Positions 33,604-43,105 are shown, numbered from the stretch's first letter. The stretch is 64,000 nt of DNA from Actinopolyspora alba (GCF_900112765.1 NZ_FOMZ01000014.1:1-64000), one strand, 5' to 3'. Made by a program: numbers and translations. The notes: generated by a model not told the origin, from the letters alone.

Positions 33604-34568
33604 ACGAGCAGGTCGAGCAGAGTCCGCTGGTGGAGCTGGTTCGTGGCGAGATCCGGGAGGGGCTGCACCACGGCTCCGCGGTGGTGCTGGCGCCGGACGG
33701 GCGGGTGTCGCACTTCGCGGGTGAGGTCAATCGCCCGATGTACCCGCGTTCGGCGAACAAACCGGCGCAGGCGGTGGGAATGCTGCGGGCCGGGCTGCGG
33801 CTGGACGAGGAGATCGACCTCGCCATGGCGGCGGCGTCCCACAACGGGGAGCCGGAACACGTGCTGCGCACCAGGGAGGTGCTGCACCGCCACGACCTGA
33901 CCGAGGACGCGCTGAGCTGCCCCACCGACTGGCCGCTGCGCGAGGACGAGCGGGACCGGCGTGCTTCCGAGGGATTCGGCAAGCAGCGCATCACCATGAA
34001 CTGCTCGGGCAAGCACGCCGCGATGCTGGCCACCTGCACGCAGCGGGGTTGGGCCACCGAGGACTACCTGGATCCCAAGCATCCGCTGCAGATCGAGCTG
34101 CACGAGGCCGTGGCCGACCTGGCGGGCGAACCGATCGACTCGGTCTCGGTGGACGGCTGCGGAGCTCCGCTGTTCGCCCTCTCGCTGACCGGGCTCGCCC
34201 GTACGTTCCGGAGCATGGTCACGGCGGCCACCGATACGCCCGAACGGCGGGTGGCCGACGCCATGCGGGCGCACCCGTGGTTCGTGGCGGGGACCGAGCG
34301 CGAGGACACGCTGCTGATGCGCGCCGTCCCGGGCCTGTTGAGCAAGTCGGGGGTCGAGGGCGTGCTGGCGCTGGCACTGCCCGACGGGCACGCGATCGCC
34401 CTGAAGATCGCGGACGGCTCGGCGCGGGCCAGGCTGCCGGTGGCGGTGGCCGCGCTGCGCGCGGTGGGGATCGACAACGAGAACCTGGCGGAACTGGCGG
34501 AGAGCGGCGTGCTGGGCGGAGGTCGCCGGATGGGCACCGTCCGCGCGCTCAAGGGGTTGTTCGACTGA
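33600..34568 (+). CDS. L-asparaginase II (Rhizobium etli type)
   Basis: A 322-residue protein of the asparaginase II family (PF06089-like), not the classical bacterial fold. SANKPAQAVGML, then NCSGKHAAMLATC and DGCGAPLFALSL are family hallmarks with the conserved Ser/Lys/Cys residues. It should hydrolyse asparagine to aspartate and ammonia in the cytoplasm. The only reasonable start is TTG 33600, overlapping the rsiG stop (TTGA) with AAAGGGA upstream, so the two genes are coupled. A GC hairpin follows. Confidence 0.85.
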   Translation: MNEQVEQSPLVELVRGEIREGLHHGSAVVLAPDGRVSHFAGEVNRPMYPRSANKPAQAVGMLRAGLRLDEEIDLAMAAASHNGEPEHVLRTREVLHRHDLTEDALSCPTDWPLREDERDRRASEGFGKQRITMNCSGKHAAMLATCTQRGWATEDYLDPKHPLQIELHEAVADLAGEPIDSVSVDGCGAPLFALSLTGLARTFRSMVTAATDTPERRVADAMRAHPWFVAGTEREDTLLMRAVPGLLSKSGVEGVLALALPDGHAIALKIADGSARARLPVAVAALRAVGIDNENLAELAESGVLGGGRRMGTVRALKGLFD

Positions 34569-34660
34569 TCCCGACCGGCGCTGTCCTGTGCGGGGACGAA
34601 CGGGATCCGCACGAGCGGGATCGTTACGGACGGAGTCAGGGAGCAGGACCGAGACGGCCG

Positions 34661-34690
34661 GGGCGGCCACCGAAGTGACGGAGGCCGCCC
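34661..34690 (+). terminator. Terminator-like hairpin after the asparaginase gene
   Basis: An 8-bp stem (GGGCGGCC at 34661-34668, complement at 34683-34690) with a 14-base loop, between convergent genes. No T-run. Confidence 0.5.
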
Positions 34691-34762
34691 GGCCCGTCGA
34701 TCGAGCGCCCGCGTCGAGGCGGCGGGAAGGCTCCGATCAGTCGCTGCGACCAGTCGCTGCGA

Positions 34763-35647
34763 TCAGTTGTAGCGTTCGTGCGCGGCCAGCTCGGCCCAGA
34801 ACTCGCGCAACGCCTCGTAGCGCTCCCCCACTTCGGTGGTGTGGCCGAGCTCCATGGCGTCGACGATCGCGTGCACGTCCTCGGCGGAGGAGTCCGCCTC
34901 CAGATCCTCGTCGGACATCATCTGCACCAGACCGCCGTAGTCCAGTTCCACGGCCGCGTGGGGGTGGAACCGTTCCAGCCAGCGCCCGGTCTCCCGCAGA
35001 ATCTTCGGTGGCCCCTCGTCACCGAGGGTGTTCCTCGTGACGGTGTGCGCCCGGGAGACCCGCCTGCGGGCGTCGGCCATCGAGGTCAGCCAGTAGAGCC
35101 GCCTGATCCGCCCGTGCTCGTCGTGGAGCACGGTGCGCTGCTCCGGATCCACCACGGCGAACCACGGCAGCGGGATGGTCCAGGTCGAGGAGATCACGTG
35201 GACCGCGCTGTCGGAGAGCTCCTGCACCACGGCGGAGGCCTTGGACTTGGCGGTGTCCTCGGGAACGTTCAGGGCGGCTGTTCGCAGCGGTGGGTCAGCC
35301 GCGCCGATGAAACCGACCAACGCGGCGGCGGCGCGACCGCGCAGGTCCAGCGGACAGACGAGCGGCCCCGGGCCCACGGCGGAGGAATCCCCCGTGGGAA
35401 CCTCCTCGGCGTCGAGGGCCAGCACCTCGTCCGGCCCCTGGGCGGTACCGTCGACCGCTTCCCCCGGAAGCAGTCGCGGACGGATGGACAGTTGGGTACG
35501 CAGCCACCTGTGCTGTTCCCGAGATCCCACTCCGACCGGATCCACAGCACCCTGATCCAGCGCTTCGGAGAGCTGTTCACGTCGGGGCGACTCGAATGAC
35601 GACAGGGGCTCGTACACCCTCATGTAGGCGACGAACGGCTCCGGCAC
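34763..35647 (-). CDS. Conserved hypothetical protein
   Basis: A soluble 294-residue protein with no signal peptide or membrane helix. It contains REQHRWLRTQLSIRPRLLPG (about residues 36-55) and an aromatic/Pro segment TWTIPLPWFAVVDP in the middle, with an acidic C-terminus. I recognise it as an actinobacterial conserved protein of unknown function, but no domain name is secure. GTG 35647 is the chosen start; ATG 35623 (MRVYEPLSSF) is an alternative. It is convergent with the asparaginase gene and divergent from DUF3073. Confidence 0.65.
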   Translation of the reverse strand: MPEPFVAYMRVYEPLSSFESPRREQLSEALDQGAVDPVGVGSREQHRWLRTQLSIRPRLLPGEAVDGTAQGPDEVLALDAEEVPTGDSSAVGPGPLVCPLDLRGRAAAALVGFIGAADPPLRTAALNVPEDTAKSKASAVVQELSDSAVHVISSTWTIPLPWFAVVDPEQRTVLHDEHGRIRRLYWLTSMADARRRVSRAHTVTRNTLGDEGPPKILRETGRWLERFHPHAAVELDYGGLVQMMSDEDLEADSSAEDVHAIVDAMELGHTTEVGERYEALREFWAELAAHERYN

Positions 35648-35880
35648 AGCGTGTATGTTGCCATGCCGGTGGAACGGGATCGGCAGTGCCCGTCCCGTGT
35701 GACAACCGCCGGGAACCGCTGCGGCCCACATCACCCGCCGCAGGTAGAGCGGGTTGGCCTACCACGTCGCGAAGAACCGCATCGGCACGGTACGGTAGTT
35801 ACAGGAAAAGGTTGTCGAGATTCATGCGGGGCCGCCGTTCCCCTGGCCGCCCCGCAAACCCTGCGCGAGGGGGTCGAGCC

Positions 35881-36057
35881 ATGGGGCGCGGCCGTGCCAA
35901 GGCCAAGCAGACGAAAGTGGCCCGCGAGCTGAAGTACAATTCCCCCAGTGTTGACCTCGGGGCGTTGGAGCGTGAACTTTCCTCTGACTACACCCCTGAG
36001 TGGTACGAAGAGGAAGATTACTACTACGACGACAGGGAAGACGACCACCGAAGCTGA
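35881..36057 (+). CDS. DUF3073 small protein
   Basis: A 58-residue protein, MGRGRAKAKQTKVARELKY followed by a Tyr/Asp/Glu-rich acidic tail (EEEDYYYDDRED). This is DUF3073, a near-universal small actinobacterial protein of unknown function (Rv0810c in the same place next to purM). The basic head and acidic tail suggest nucleic-acid or ribosome binding, which is only inference. Confidence 0.88.
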   Translation: MGRGRAKAKQTKVARELKYNSPSVDLGALERELSSDYTPEWYEEEDYYYDDREDDHRS

Positions 36058-36277
36058 ACGCGGCCACGTCGACGAGTGACGGGTTCATTCGTCGACCGGG
36101 TTTCGGGTTCCTGTCGGCGGGCGAGTCAACGGCCGGCATCACGACCGACCGGGACTGATGCGCCGGTTACGCGACCGATTGTTCGGAGATCCCACCGAGT
36201 TGTGTCACCGTTTTCGGTGATGCGGCTCGGTGGGTTCCGTATTGCCCGGCCGGAATCGTCCGTAGGGAGGCTCGGGC

Positions 36278-36730
36278 TCAGTGCGCGTGCGCACCGTGCA
36301 CCACGGCGTGCCCCAGGCCACGACCGATCATCCACTTGTTCACCGGCAACGCCAGCAGGAAGGCCATCGCCAGCGCGAACGCCAGCGCCGCCCAGAAGAA
36401 CCAGTCGGCCGGCCCCACGTGCATCGCCCCGGGGATGCCCACCATCACCAGGTTGTCCACCAGCTCCATCACCGCGATAGAGAGGGTGTCGGCGGCGAGG
36501 GCCAACCGCAGCGCGCGCTTGAACCCCACCCCGGCACGCAGCACACCGCGCATGGTGAGGCTGTAGCCGAAGACGAACGCCAGCACGACGGCGAGAGCGA
36601 CGGTCGCGGCGTTGTGCAGTCCCAGCGCTGTTCCGATGACCATCCCCAGGACCTCGCCGATGGCGCAGCCGGTCAGGCAGTGCAGCGTCGCCGAAGCGGC
36701 CATGGTCCAGGAAGCTGCTGGTGTCGACAT
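36278..36730 (-). CDS. DUF4396 membrane protein
   Basis: A 150-residue protein with about four transmembrane helices. CLTGC near residue 20, conserved acidic residues (IGEV and MELVDN) and a His-rich C-terminus (HAVVHGAHAH) could bind metal. ATG 36730 follows GGAGGAGTCG. A perfect TACCC-N5-GGGTA dyad 39-53 bases upstream matches copper-sensor operators (CsoR/RicR), so a role in copper handling is plausible. The family has no established function. It lies between DUF3073 and purM without clear operon links. Confidence 0.78.
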   Translation of the reverse strand: MSTPAASWTMAASATLHCLTGCAIGEVLGMVIGTALGLHNAATVALAVVLAFVFGYSLTMRGVLRAGVGFKRALRLALAADTLSIAVMELVDNLVMVGIPGAMHVGPADWFFWAALAFALAMAFLLALPVNKWMIGRGLGHAVVHGAHAH

Positions 36731-36768
36731 CGACTCCTCCGTGATCGCGACTCGTTCCACTCAACGAG

Positions 36769-36783
36769 TACCCCAGAGGGGTA
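36769..36783. promoter_or_regulatory. CsoR/RicR-type copper operator upstream of DUF4396
   Basis: TACCCCAGAGGGGTA is a perfect inverted repeat and fits the TACCC-N5-GGGTA consensus of actinobacterial copper-sensing repressors. An overlapping TATACC on the minus strand may be the -10. Confidence 0.62.
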
Positions 36784-36903
36784 TATTCCACGCTTGCGGA
36801 GTCACCACCGGAGCCTCCCGCCGTTGCTCGCGAGAGGGAACCAGCCGCAACGGGCCGGCCGCAGGGGATCAGCGGCAGTGGCCTGCGGATGCGGACGCCG
36901 AGT

Positions 36904-38022
36904 TCAGAACCTGGGGTGGTTCCCCCGCAGTACGACCCGTTCCCCGGCCTCGGAGCCCGTGGAGTCCTTGGCCACCTCACCCAGCACCCAGGCGGGCAGA
37001 TGCCTGGCCGTGGAGACGGCCAGCGCACGGTCCACGTCCTCGGCGGCCACCACTGCCACCATGCCCACCCCCATGTTGAAGGTGCGCTCCATCTCGGCGT
37101 TGTCCAACCTGCCGCGCTGCCCGATCAACCCGAAAACCGGATCCGGCGTCCAGCTCCCCCGGTCGATCACGGCGCTGAGCCCGCTGGGCAACACGCGTTC
37201 GAGGTTGGCGGCGAGCCCACCACCGGTGATGTGCGCGAAGGCCCGCACCTCGGCCTCGGCCGCCAGCGACAGGCACTCCTTGGCATAGATGCGCGTCGGT
37301 TCCAGCAGCTCCTCGCCGAGCGTGCGCCCGAACTCCTCGACGTGCCCGTTGAGCGGCATCCTGGCCTGCTCGAGCAGCACGCGGCGAACCAGCGAGAACC
37401 CGTTGGAGTGCAGCCCGGACGAGCGCATCCCGATCAGCACGTCCCCGGGGCGAACCCGGTCCGGCCCCAGCATGTCGTCGGCCTCGACCACGCCGACGCC
37501 GGTGGCCGAGATGTCGTACTCACCGGGGGCCATCATGCCGGGGTGCTCGGCGGTCTCACCGCCGAGCAGCGCACATCCCGCCTGGACGCAGCCGTCGGAG
37601 ACCCCTTTGACCAGACTGCTTATCCGGTCCGGGTCGACCGACTCGGTGGCGATGTAGTCCTGCAGGAACATGGGCTCGGCGCCGCAGACCACCAGATCGT
37701 CGACCACCATCGCCACCAGGTCGATACCCACGGTGTCGTGGATGTCCATGGCCTGCGCGATCGCGAGCTTCGTGCCCACCCCGTCGGTGGAGGAGGCGAG
37801 CACCGGTTCGGTCCAACGGTCCAGTTTGAGCTGGAACAAGCCGGCGAAGCCACCGATGGAACCGAGCACCTCGGGGCGCGTGGCACGGGCCGCCAGGGGA
37901 CGCATCCGCTCGACGGCCTCATCGCCCGCTTCGATACTGACCCCGGCATCGGCATAGGTGGCTGCGGGGCCCTCCGGGTCGGAGGGACCGGAATTCGACC
38001 CTGCCAGCAGGTCTTCGGACAC
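36904..38022 (-). CDS. purM: Phosphoribosylformylglycinamidine cyclo-ligase PurM
   Basis: A 372-residue AIR synthetase that closes the imidazole ring in purine synthesis using ATP. Family landmarks are TYADAGVSIEAGDEAVERM, ASSTDGVGTKLAIAQ, GGETAEHPGMM and GLHSNGFSLVRR. Starts with GTG 38022 behind GGAG. It follows purF by about 196 bases on the same strand, the usual purF-purM order. The ~20-residue Ser/Pro/Gly N-terminal segment before the core is slightly long. Confidence 0.95.
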   Translation of the reverse strand: MSEDLLAGSNSGPSDPEGPAATYADAGVSIEAGDEAVERMRPLAARATRPEVLGSIGGFAGLFQLKLDRWTEPVLASSTDGVGTKLAIAQAMDIHDTVGIDLVAMVVDDLVVCGAEPMFLQDYIATESVDPDRISSLVKGVSDGCVQAGCALLGGETAEHPGMMAPGEYDISATGVGVVEADDMLGPDRVRPGDVLIGMRSSGLHSNGFSLVRRVLLEQARMPLNGHVEEFGRTLGEELLEPTRIYAKECLSLAAEAEVRAFAHITGGGLAANLERVLPSGLSAVIDRGSWTPDPVFGLIGQRGRLDNAEMERTFNMGVGMVAVVAAEDVDRALAVSTARHLPAWVLGEVAKDSTGSEAGERVVLRGNHPRF

Positions 38023-38218
38023 GTCTTGCTCCAGGTCTGGTGCGCGTTTCGGATGCGATGTGCGTAGCCGTGTGCCGCACGCCCACGCTACGCGTGAGCA
38101 TGGGCGATCGAGGTAACGAGCACGGCGCCGCGAAAGTTGCGAGGACGTTTCGAAGAGAGGGAAGCCACTGCGCCGGGTCTTCGCCCCATCCGACGCCCCC
38201 TCTCCCGACGCCGAAGCG

Positions 38219-39790
38219 TCACGGTCTGCTCACGGCTTCCTCGGCTCCGTATCCACTCGGTAACACCGGGTCGGACGAGCCCGCGGTCTCCCCATCCTTG
38301 GGCTCGGGGTTCTCCAACAGGTGTTTGCCGATCCGGTCCTCCTCCGGGATCGGGATCGGGTAGTTGCCGTCGAAACAGGCCGCGCACAACCGGTTGCGGG
38401 GCTGCTCGGAAGCGGCCACCAGCCCGTCCAGCGAGACGTAGCCCAGCGAGTCGGCACCGATCGACTGCCGGACCCCGTCGAGGTCGAGCCCGTTGGCCAC
38501 GAGTTCGGCCCGGGAGGCGAAGTCGATCCCGTAGAAGCAGGGCCAGCGCACGGGCGGCGAGGCGATCCTGACGTGGACCTCGAGCGCTCCGGCCTCGCGC
38601 AACATCTTCACCAGGGCGCGCTGGGTGTTGCCGCGCACGATGGAGTCGTCGACCACGACCAGCCGCTTGCCCCGGATCACCTCTCGCAGCGGGTTGAGCT
38701 TGAGCCGGATGCCGAGCTGGCGGATGGTCTGGGACGGTTCGATGAAAGTACGGCCCACGTAGGCGTTCTTGACCAGGCCGTTGCCGTAGGCGATGTCGGC
38801 TTCCTGGGCGTACCCGATGGCAGCCGGGGTTCCGGACTCCGGTACCGGCATCACCAGGTCGGCATCGACGGGGTGCTCCCGAGCCAGCCTGCGCCCGATC
38901 TCCACCCTGGTGCTGTGCACCGAGCGCCCCGCGATCGTGGTGTCCGGCCTCGCCAGGTAGACGTACTCGAACACGCAGCCCTTGGGTTCGGGATTGGCGA
39001 ACCGCTGGGAACGCAGCCCCTCGGAGTCGATGGCCAGCAGTTCGCCCGGCTCGACCTCGCGCACGAAGGAAGCGCCGATGATGTCCAGCGCGGCCGTCTC
39101 GCTGGCCACCACCCAGCCGCGCTCCAGGCGGCCGAGCACCAGCGGGCGGACACCGTGCGGGTCCCTGGCCGCGTAGAGCGTCGACTCGTCGGAGAAGACC
39201 ATGCTGAACGCGCCGCGAACCGTCGGCAGCAGTTCCATCGCGGCCTGCTCCACGCCCTTGTCGGCGGCGTTGACCGCCAGCAGCCCGCACACCAGGTCGG
39301 AATCGGAGGTGGCGCGTTGGCAGGCGCTGGAGGCGGAGGAGGCGTTGCCCACGGCTGTGTCGGCACCCTGCTCCACGGCGCGGTCGAACAGCTCCGCGGT
39401 GTTGACGAGGTTGCCGTTGTGCCCCAGCGCGAGACCGCGGCCGGTGACCGTGGTCCGGAAGGTGGGCTGGGCGTTCTCCCAGGTGCTGCCACCGGTGGTG
39501 GAGTACCTCGCGTGTCCCACGGCCACGTGTCCCCGCAGCGAGGCCAGGACCTGCTCGTCGAAGACCTGGCTGACCAGCCCCAGGTCCTTGTAGACGAGCA
39601 TCTGCGAGCCGTCGCCGACGGATATGCCCGCGGCCTCCTGGCCCCGGTGCTGTAGTGCGAACAGTCCGTAGAAGGCGAGCTTGGCGACTTCCTCGCCGGG
39701 CGCCCAAACGCCGAAGACACCACATTCCTCGCGTGGGGTGTCCTGCTCGACCGCCTCGGCGCTGCCCGGATATGGCAGGTCGGTGACCAC
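38219..39790 (-). CDS. purF: Amidophosphoribosyltransferase PurF
   Basis: A 523-residue enzyme catalysing the first committed step of purine synthesis (PRPP plus glutamine to phosphoribosylamine). A 22-residue propeptide precedes nucleophile C23 (REECGVFGVW), followed by the glutamine amidotransferase domain (FALQHRGQEAAG, GHARYSTTG, GHNGNLVN) and the PRTase domain with RLVVVDDSIVRGNT. Cysteines in CVFEYVYLARPD, WPCFYGID and LCAACF indicate the Bacillus-type 4Fe-4S form. GTG 39790 follows GGGAG. Confidence 0.95.
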   Translation of the reverse strand: MVTDLPYPGSAEAVEQDTPREECGVFGVWAPGEEVAKLAFYGLFALQHRGQEAAGISVGDGSQMLVYKDLGLVSQVFDEQVLASLRGHVAVGHARYSTTGGSTWENAQPTFRTTVTGRGLALGHNGNLVNTAELFDRAVEQGADTAVGNASSASSACQRATSDSDLVCGLLAVNAADKGVEQAAMELLPTVRGAFSMVFSDESTLYAARDPHGVRPLVLGRLERGWVVASETAALDIIGASFVREVEPGELLAIDSEGLRSQRFANPEPKGCVFEYVYLARPDTTIAGRSVHSTRVEIGRRLAREHPVDADLVMPVPESGTPAAIGYAQEADIAYGNGLVKNAYVGRTFIEPSQTIRQLGIRLKLNPLREVIRGKRLVVVDDSIVRGNTQRALVKMLREAGALEVHVRIASPPVRWPCFYGIDFASRAELVANGLDLDGVRQSIGADSLGYVSLDGLVAASEQPRNRLCAACFDGNYPIPIPEEDRIGKHLLENPEPKDGETAGSSDPVLPSGYGAEEAVSRP

Positions 39791-39880
39791 CGAAAACTCC
39801 CTGAAGGACGGAGTCGGAGTTACACCTCAGTGTAAACCGTGTGTCATCCCGCCGTATCCACCTCCCGAGGGTGGGGCCGG

Positions 39881-40291
39881 TCACTTCTCCGGGGCGCGCC
39901 CCTCGGGATCGGCGATGCGCAGCAACGGGAGCCACCACGAGAGATCGGCTCGGGAGCCGGAGGCGACGATCAGCTCCTGCCGGATCGCTCGGTCCCAGCC
40001 GAGTTTTCCCGTGGCGAGGGAAAGCCAGGTGTGCGGATCGGTCTCGACGACGTTGGGCGGTATCCCCCTGGTGTGCCGCGGGCCGGAAACGCACTGCACT
40101 GCCGAGAAGGGGGGCACCCGGACCTCCACCGTGTGACCGGGGGCCAGCTGTTCGAGGGTGCGCAGGCTCAGCCGCACCGCCCGGGCCAGTTCGCTTCGCC
40201 CGGGGCGCGGCGCTCGGTCGTCCAGCCACGGCAGCGTGGCGGCCACGGCGGTACGCAGCTCAGCGGGGTCGACGTCTCGTCGGGCCGGCAT
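39881..40291 (-). CDS. Sterol carrier-family protein (Rv0807-like)
   Basis: A 136-residue protein corresponding by synteny to Rv0807 next to purF. An N-terminal helix (about 8-20) precedes a small alpha/beta domain containing GHTVEVRVPPFSAVQCV and DPHTWLSLATGKLGWD, the latter resembling SCP2-like lipid-binding domains. The ligand is unknown. ATG 40291 lacks a strong ribosome site. It is downstream of the LuxR-type gene on the same strand, about 90 bases away. Confidence 0.72.
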   Translation of the reverse strand: MPARRDVDPAELRTAVAATLPWLDDRAPRPGRSELARAVRLSLRTLEQLAPGHTVEVRVPPFSAVQCVSGPRHTRGIPPNVVETDPHTWLSLATGKLGWDRAIRQELIVASGSRADLSWWLPLLRIADPEGRAPEK

Positions 40292-40380
40292 GTCCGGCAG
40301 CCTACGAGCCCGCCGGGAGCGGCACGACACCGGTCGCCGACCGAGCGCCCCTCGACACCTCGGACGCGGAACGGTCCGGC

Positions 40381-41166
40381 TCAGAGCCAGCCCAGCTGCA
40401 CCGCCCGAACTCCGGCCTGGAACCGGGTCTCCACTCCCAGCCTGGCGACGAGCTCGCGCACCCTGCGATGGGCCGTACGGGAGCTGAATCCCATCAGCCT
40501 TCCGATGGCGTCGTCGGTGGCTCCCGAGGCCAGCAGCGACAGGATCCAGCGCTCCTCGTCGGTGGGGACGTCCGGTTCGGCGGACGCCACGGACTCCCGC
40601 AGCGGGGCCGCCGGTCGCCACAGGTCGTCGAAGACGCGGATCAGGGCGGTGAGCATCGCCGAATCGCGCAGCAGCACCGCGCTCTCCAGCTCGTCGGGCC
40701 CGGCGGTCAGCGGCAGCAGCCCGAACTCGTCGTCGACGATCAGCAGTTTCGTGGGAGCGAATTGCACCACCCGTGCCTGCTCGCCCCGCTGCATCATGCG
40801 TGTGGTCGTGTCGAGCTGCGGTGGACGGGCCAACGCGGCACGGTCGTAGAGCACTCGGTACTCGACGCCCTCGGCGAGTTTGTGGCACTCCAGGGTGTCC
40901 AGCGGCTCGGTGGCGGCGTAGGGCGGTTTGACCACGCCACGCACGAGGCTGCTCGCACCACGCTGCAGGCGGTGTGCGGTGCTGCCGATCCGCTCGGCAC
41001 CGTGTACGACCCGTAGTACGCCGGCCGCTCCCACGGTCGAGCGGCTCACGGATTCCACGGCTTTCCGCGCTCTGGTGTGCGCGTCGTGTCCGGCCGCGGT
41101 GCTGTTCACGGTCGGGTTCCGGGGTGTCGGATCCGCGGGTCGCGGCATTCCGGCTTGAATACTCGG
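40381..41166 (-). CDS. LuxR/TrmB-like helix-turn-helix regulator
   Basis: A 261-residue protein. Residues ~65-190 form a sensor region seen in many actinomycete regulators (YRVLYDRAALARP, QFAPTKLLIVDDEFGLLPL); the C-terminus is a LuxR-type HTH (about 200-258; EERWILSLLASGATDDAIGRLMG, then TAHRRVRELVARLG). There is no receiver domain or phosphorylation site. GTG 41166 follows GAGAGGGG with good spacing. Targets are unknown. The upstream ~480 bases are empty. Confidence 0.8.
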   Translation of the reverse strand, partial: PSIQAGMPRPADPTPRNPTVNSTAAGHDAHTRARKAVESVSRSTVGAAGVLRVVHGAERIGSTAHRLQRGASSLVRGVVKPPYAATEPLDTLECHKLAEGVEYRVLYDRAALARPPQLDTTTRMMQRGEQARVVQFAPTKLLIVDDEFGLLPLTAGPDELESAVLLRDSAMLTALIRVFDDLWRPAAPLRESVASAEPDVPTDEERWILSLLASGATDDAIGRLMGFSSRTAHRRVRELVARLGVETRFQAGVRAVQLGWL

Positions 41167-41643
41167 CACGATTACCCCTCTCAGTGGGTGCCCGGCCAGG
41201 AGCGGACCGTTGTCCTCTCCTGCGCGGCAAAGTATCCGAGCCGTACATGTCGCGGAACCCACTTTAGAGGGAGCCCAACCAGCCGTAGGGCTTAGAACGA
41301 ACGACGGACTCAAGCGTTCCGAAGTGCGAACACGAAGATCGAATCATTACGGATAAATCGGACAGGGCGGATTTTTCACCCGACCAAGGGAGACAAGCGC
41401 GGGCCAGAACAGGCGCTCTCCGTAACCGGACCGAAAAACATCTTAACGCGATTCTTCGACACTCGCGGGAAATCGAATCACTTCGGCCGGGCGGGGCGGG
41501 TCTCCCGCGCGCTCTCGCCGGGGCCACCCGACGTGGCGTGGCTCGCCACTCGTGCCGGGCCGCCCGAAGCGAGAGCCGGCGGAAGATTCCGCGAGGCATT
41601 ACCCGCGTGACGCACGGGCGGGCGAACTCCTACTGGCGACTTC
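41167..41643. other. Intergenic region upstream of the LuxR-type gene
   Basis: No gene is supported. It includes a relatively AT-rich patch (about 41310-41370) and, at about 41465-41476, CGCGGGAAATCG, half of the dispersed palindrome without its partner arm. Confidence 0.4.
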
Positions 41644-42084
41644 CTACTGGGGAGCCGCCGCCCAACGCCGCAACCGGGTGCGGACGGCCCGCACCTGGCT
41701 ACCCGCCATCGCGGTGGAGCGTCGTGGCGTCTCCTCGAAGGGCAGCACCGGTTCCGGCGTGTTCACTCCGTAGCGCATCCCGTAGTGCGCGTACAGCTTC
41801 GTCTCCTGCTCCGGTTCCAGGTCGCCCTCCTCGAGTGCGACGCGCGGCGCTCGCCGAACCGTTTCCCGATCGACGGCCACGGTGAGCGTGTCACCGTCGA
41901 ACGCGGCACCGGCCAGCGGAACGAAACTCTCGTTGGTACCGAACAACCCGGTCTGCACCGTTATCCAAGCGGGCTGCTCGGTGTCATCATCCACGAACAT
42001 CCGGCCGACGACGCCGATCCGACTACCGCGGGGATCGAACGCCTCGCAACCGGTCAACCGCAACGCTTCTCGTTGTCCGATCAA
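41644..42084 (-). CDS. PRC-barrel domain protein
   Basis: A 146-residue protein beginning LIGQREALRLTGCEAFDPRG and containing VFGTNE-like strand GLFGTNESFVPLAGA, the PRC-barrel pattern found in the photosynthetic reaction-centre H subunit and in RimM and stress-associated proteins. The C-terminal half is acidic then basic. It may be a scaffold or stress protein; its partner is unknown. TTG 42084 was chosen because GGGAGG lies 9 bases ahead and the protein then starts like its family. It is divergent from the T7SS-associated gene. Confidence 0.78.
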   Translation of the reverse strand: MIGQREALRLTGCEAFDPRGSRIGVVGRMFVDDDTEQPAWITVQTGLFGTNESFVPLAGAAFDGDTLTVAVDRETVRRAPRVALEEGDLEPEQETKLYAHYGMRYGVNTPEPVLPFEETPRRSTAMAGSQVRAVRTRLRRWAAAPQ

Positions 42085-42336
42085 GAGCAACCACCTCCCA
42101 CCCACCTGCTCGCCCCGACACGAGCATCGACTGTTTAGTCTGCACGCCTACCCCCGCACGAAGCATCCCGATCATCCGTGCGGCACAGAGCCGTTGCCAT
42201 ATCGAAACCACGCGTCGGACCGGACCGAGACCCTCGGCCCCGACGACCGGGGCGCATACTGCCGTGCGGGATCCGTTCGAACGGGAGGGATCTCCGTACG
42301 AACCGACCACCGCATCCGAAAGGGCCGTGAACCGAA

Positions 42337-42912
42337 ATGGCAGCCGACGAATCGCTACCCCCCTACGCACCACAGATCACCGAGGAGATGCGGGAACAGG
42401 CGAAGCAGACCCCCAACAGCTGGCTCTACATCGTGGACCCGGCTTACGAGGCCTCCGGTGAGAACGTTCCGCCCGAAGGTGTGGTCGGCGCGTTCCGGAT
42501 CGACGAGTCCGGAGAGATCGACGAGCGGTTCCACCCCAACGACGAGTACGAACCGGGCACCAGCACGTTCGAACCCAGCAACGAGCTGGAACGGGTGCTG
42601 CAGCTGATCGCCACCGGCCATGCCTCGGAGTCCGAGTTACCGGCCGCCGTGCTGGCGGGGGAGCTGCTGCTCTACGCCGAGGAGGACGACGAGGACGCGC
42701 TCTACGAGGCGGAGCTGGACGACGGGAGCAGGCTCGTACCCGCCTGCACCTCCGTGAACCGGGTTCCGGAGGACTGGCCGAGCTACCGCACCGTCGCGGG
42801 TGCGCGGTTGCCCGAGCTGCTCGACGGACTGGACCTGGGGCTGAACCTGGACGACCCGGTGCGCGCGGTGATTCCCCACGACATGCTGGCCGAGTCGCCC
42901 GCCTCGGAATGA
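42337..42912 (+). CDS. Type VII secretion system-associated protein
   Basis: A 191-residue acidic protein. PPYAPQITEEMREQAKQTPN, then WLYIVDPAYEAS and VPPEGVVGAFRIDESGEI, match a family annotated beside ESX loci in actinomycetes, with a C-terminal SseB-like half (VPACTSVNRVPEDW, LDLGLNLDDP). No ESX ATPase, EsxA/B or EccB-E gene is in the window, so this is an isolated copy. Its function is unknown. Confidence 0.7.
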   Translation: MAADESLPPYAPQITEEMREQAKQTPNSWLYIVDPAYEASGENVPPEGVVGAFRIDESGEIDERFHPNDEYEPGTSTFEPSNELERVLQLIATGHASESELPAAVLAGELLLYAEEDDEDALYEAELDDGSRLVPACTSVNRVPEDWPSYRTVAGARLPELLDGLDLGLNLDDPVRAVIPHDMLAESPASE

Positions 42913-43105
42913 GTCGACCAGCCTCGGACTGAGCCGCCCCGCCTCGGCGGCCCGTCCTCCCGGGCGCCTGTGCCCCTGGGGATCACCTGTCCGAGAGAGA
43001 CTCGCCGCGATCGGGCGAGCCGAGCACATCGGCACCCGGCCGGGATCAGCACGTGTCCCGCGCCACAACCCGGGACTCGTGACCGACGCGGTTAGCCTCG
43101 ACCCT

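Noticed and set aside
41465-41476. Tenth copy of the dispersed palindrome (CGCGGGAAATCG)
   Set aside because: Only one arm is present; the other arm does not match, so it is recorded as a possible remnant only.
42337-42912. Part of an ESX/type VII secretion locus
   Set aside because: None of the secretion ATPase, EsxA/B or Ecc genes are present nearby.
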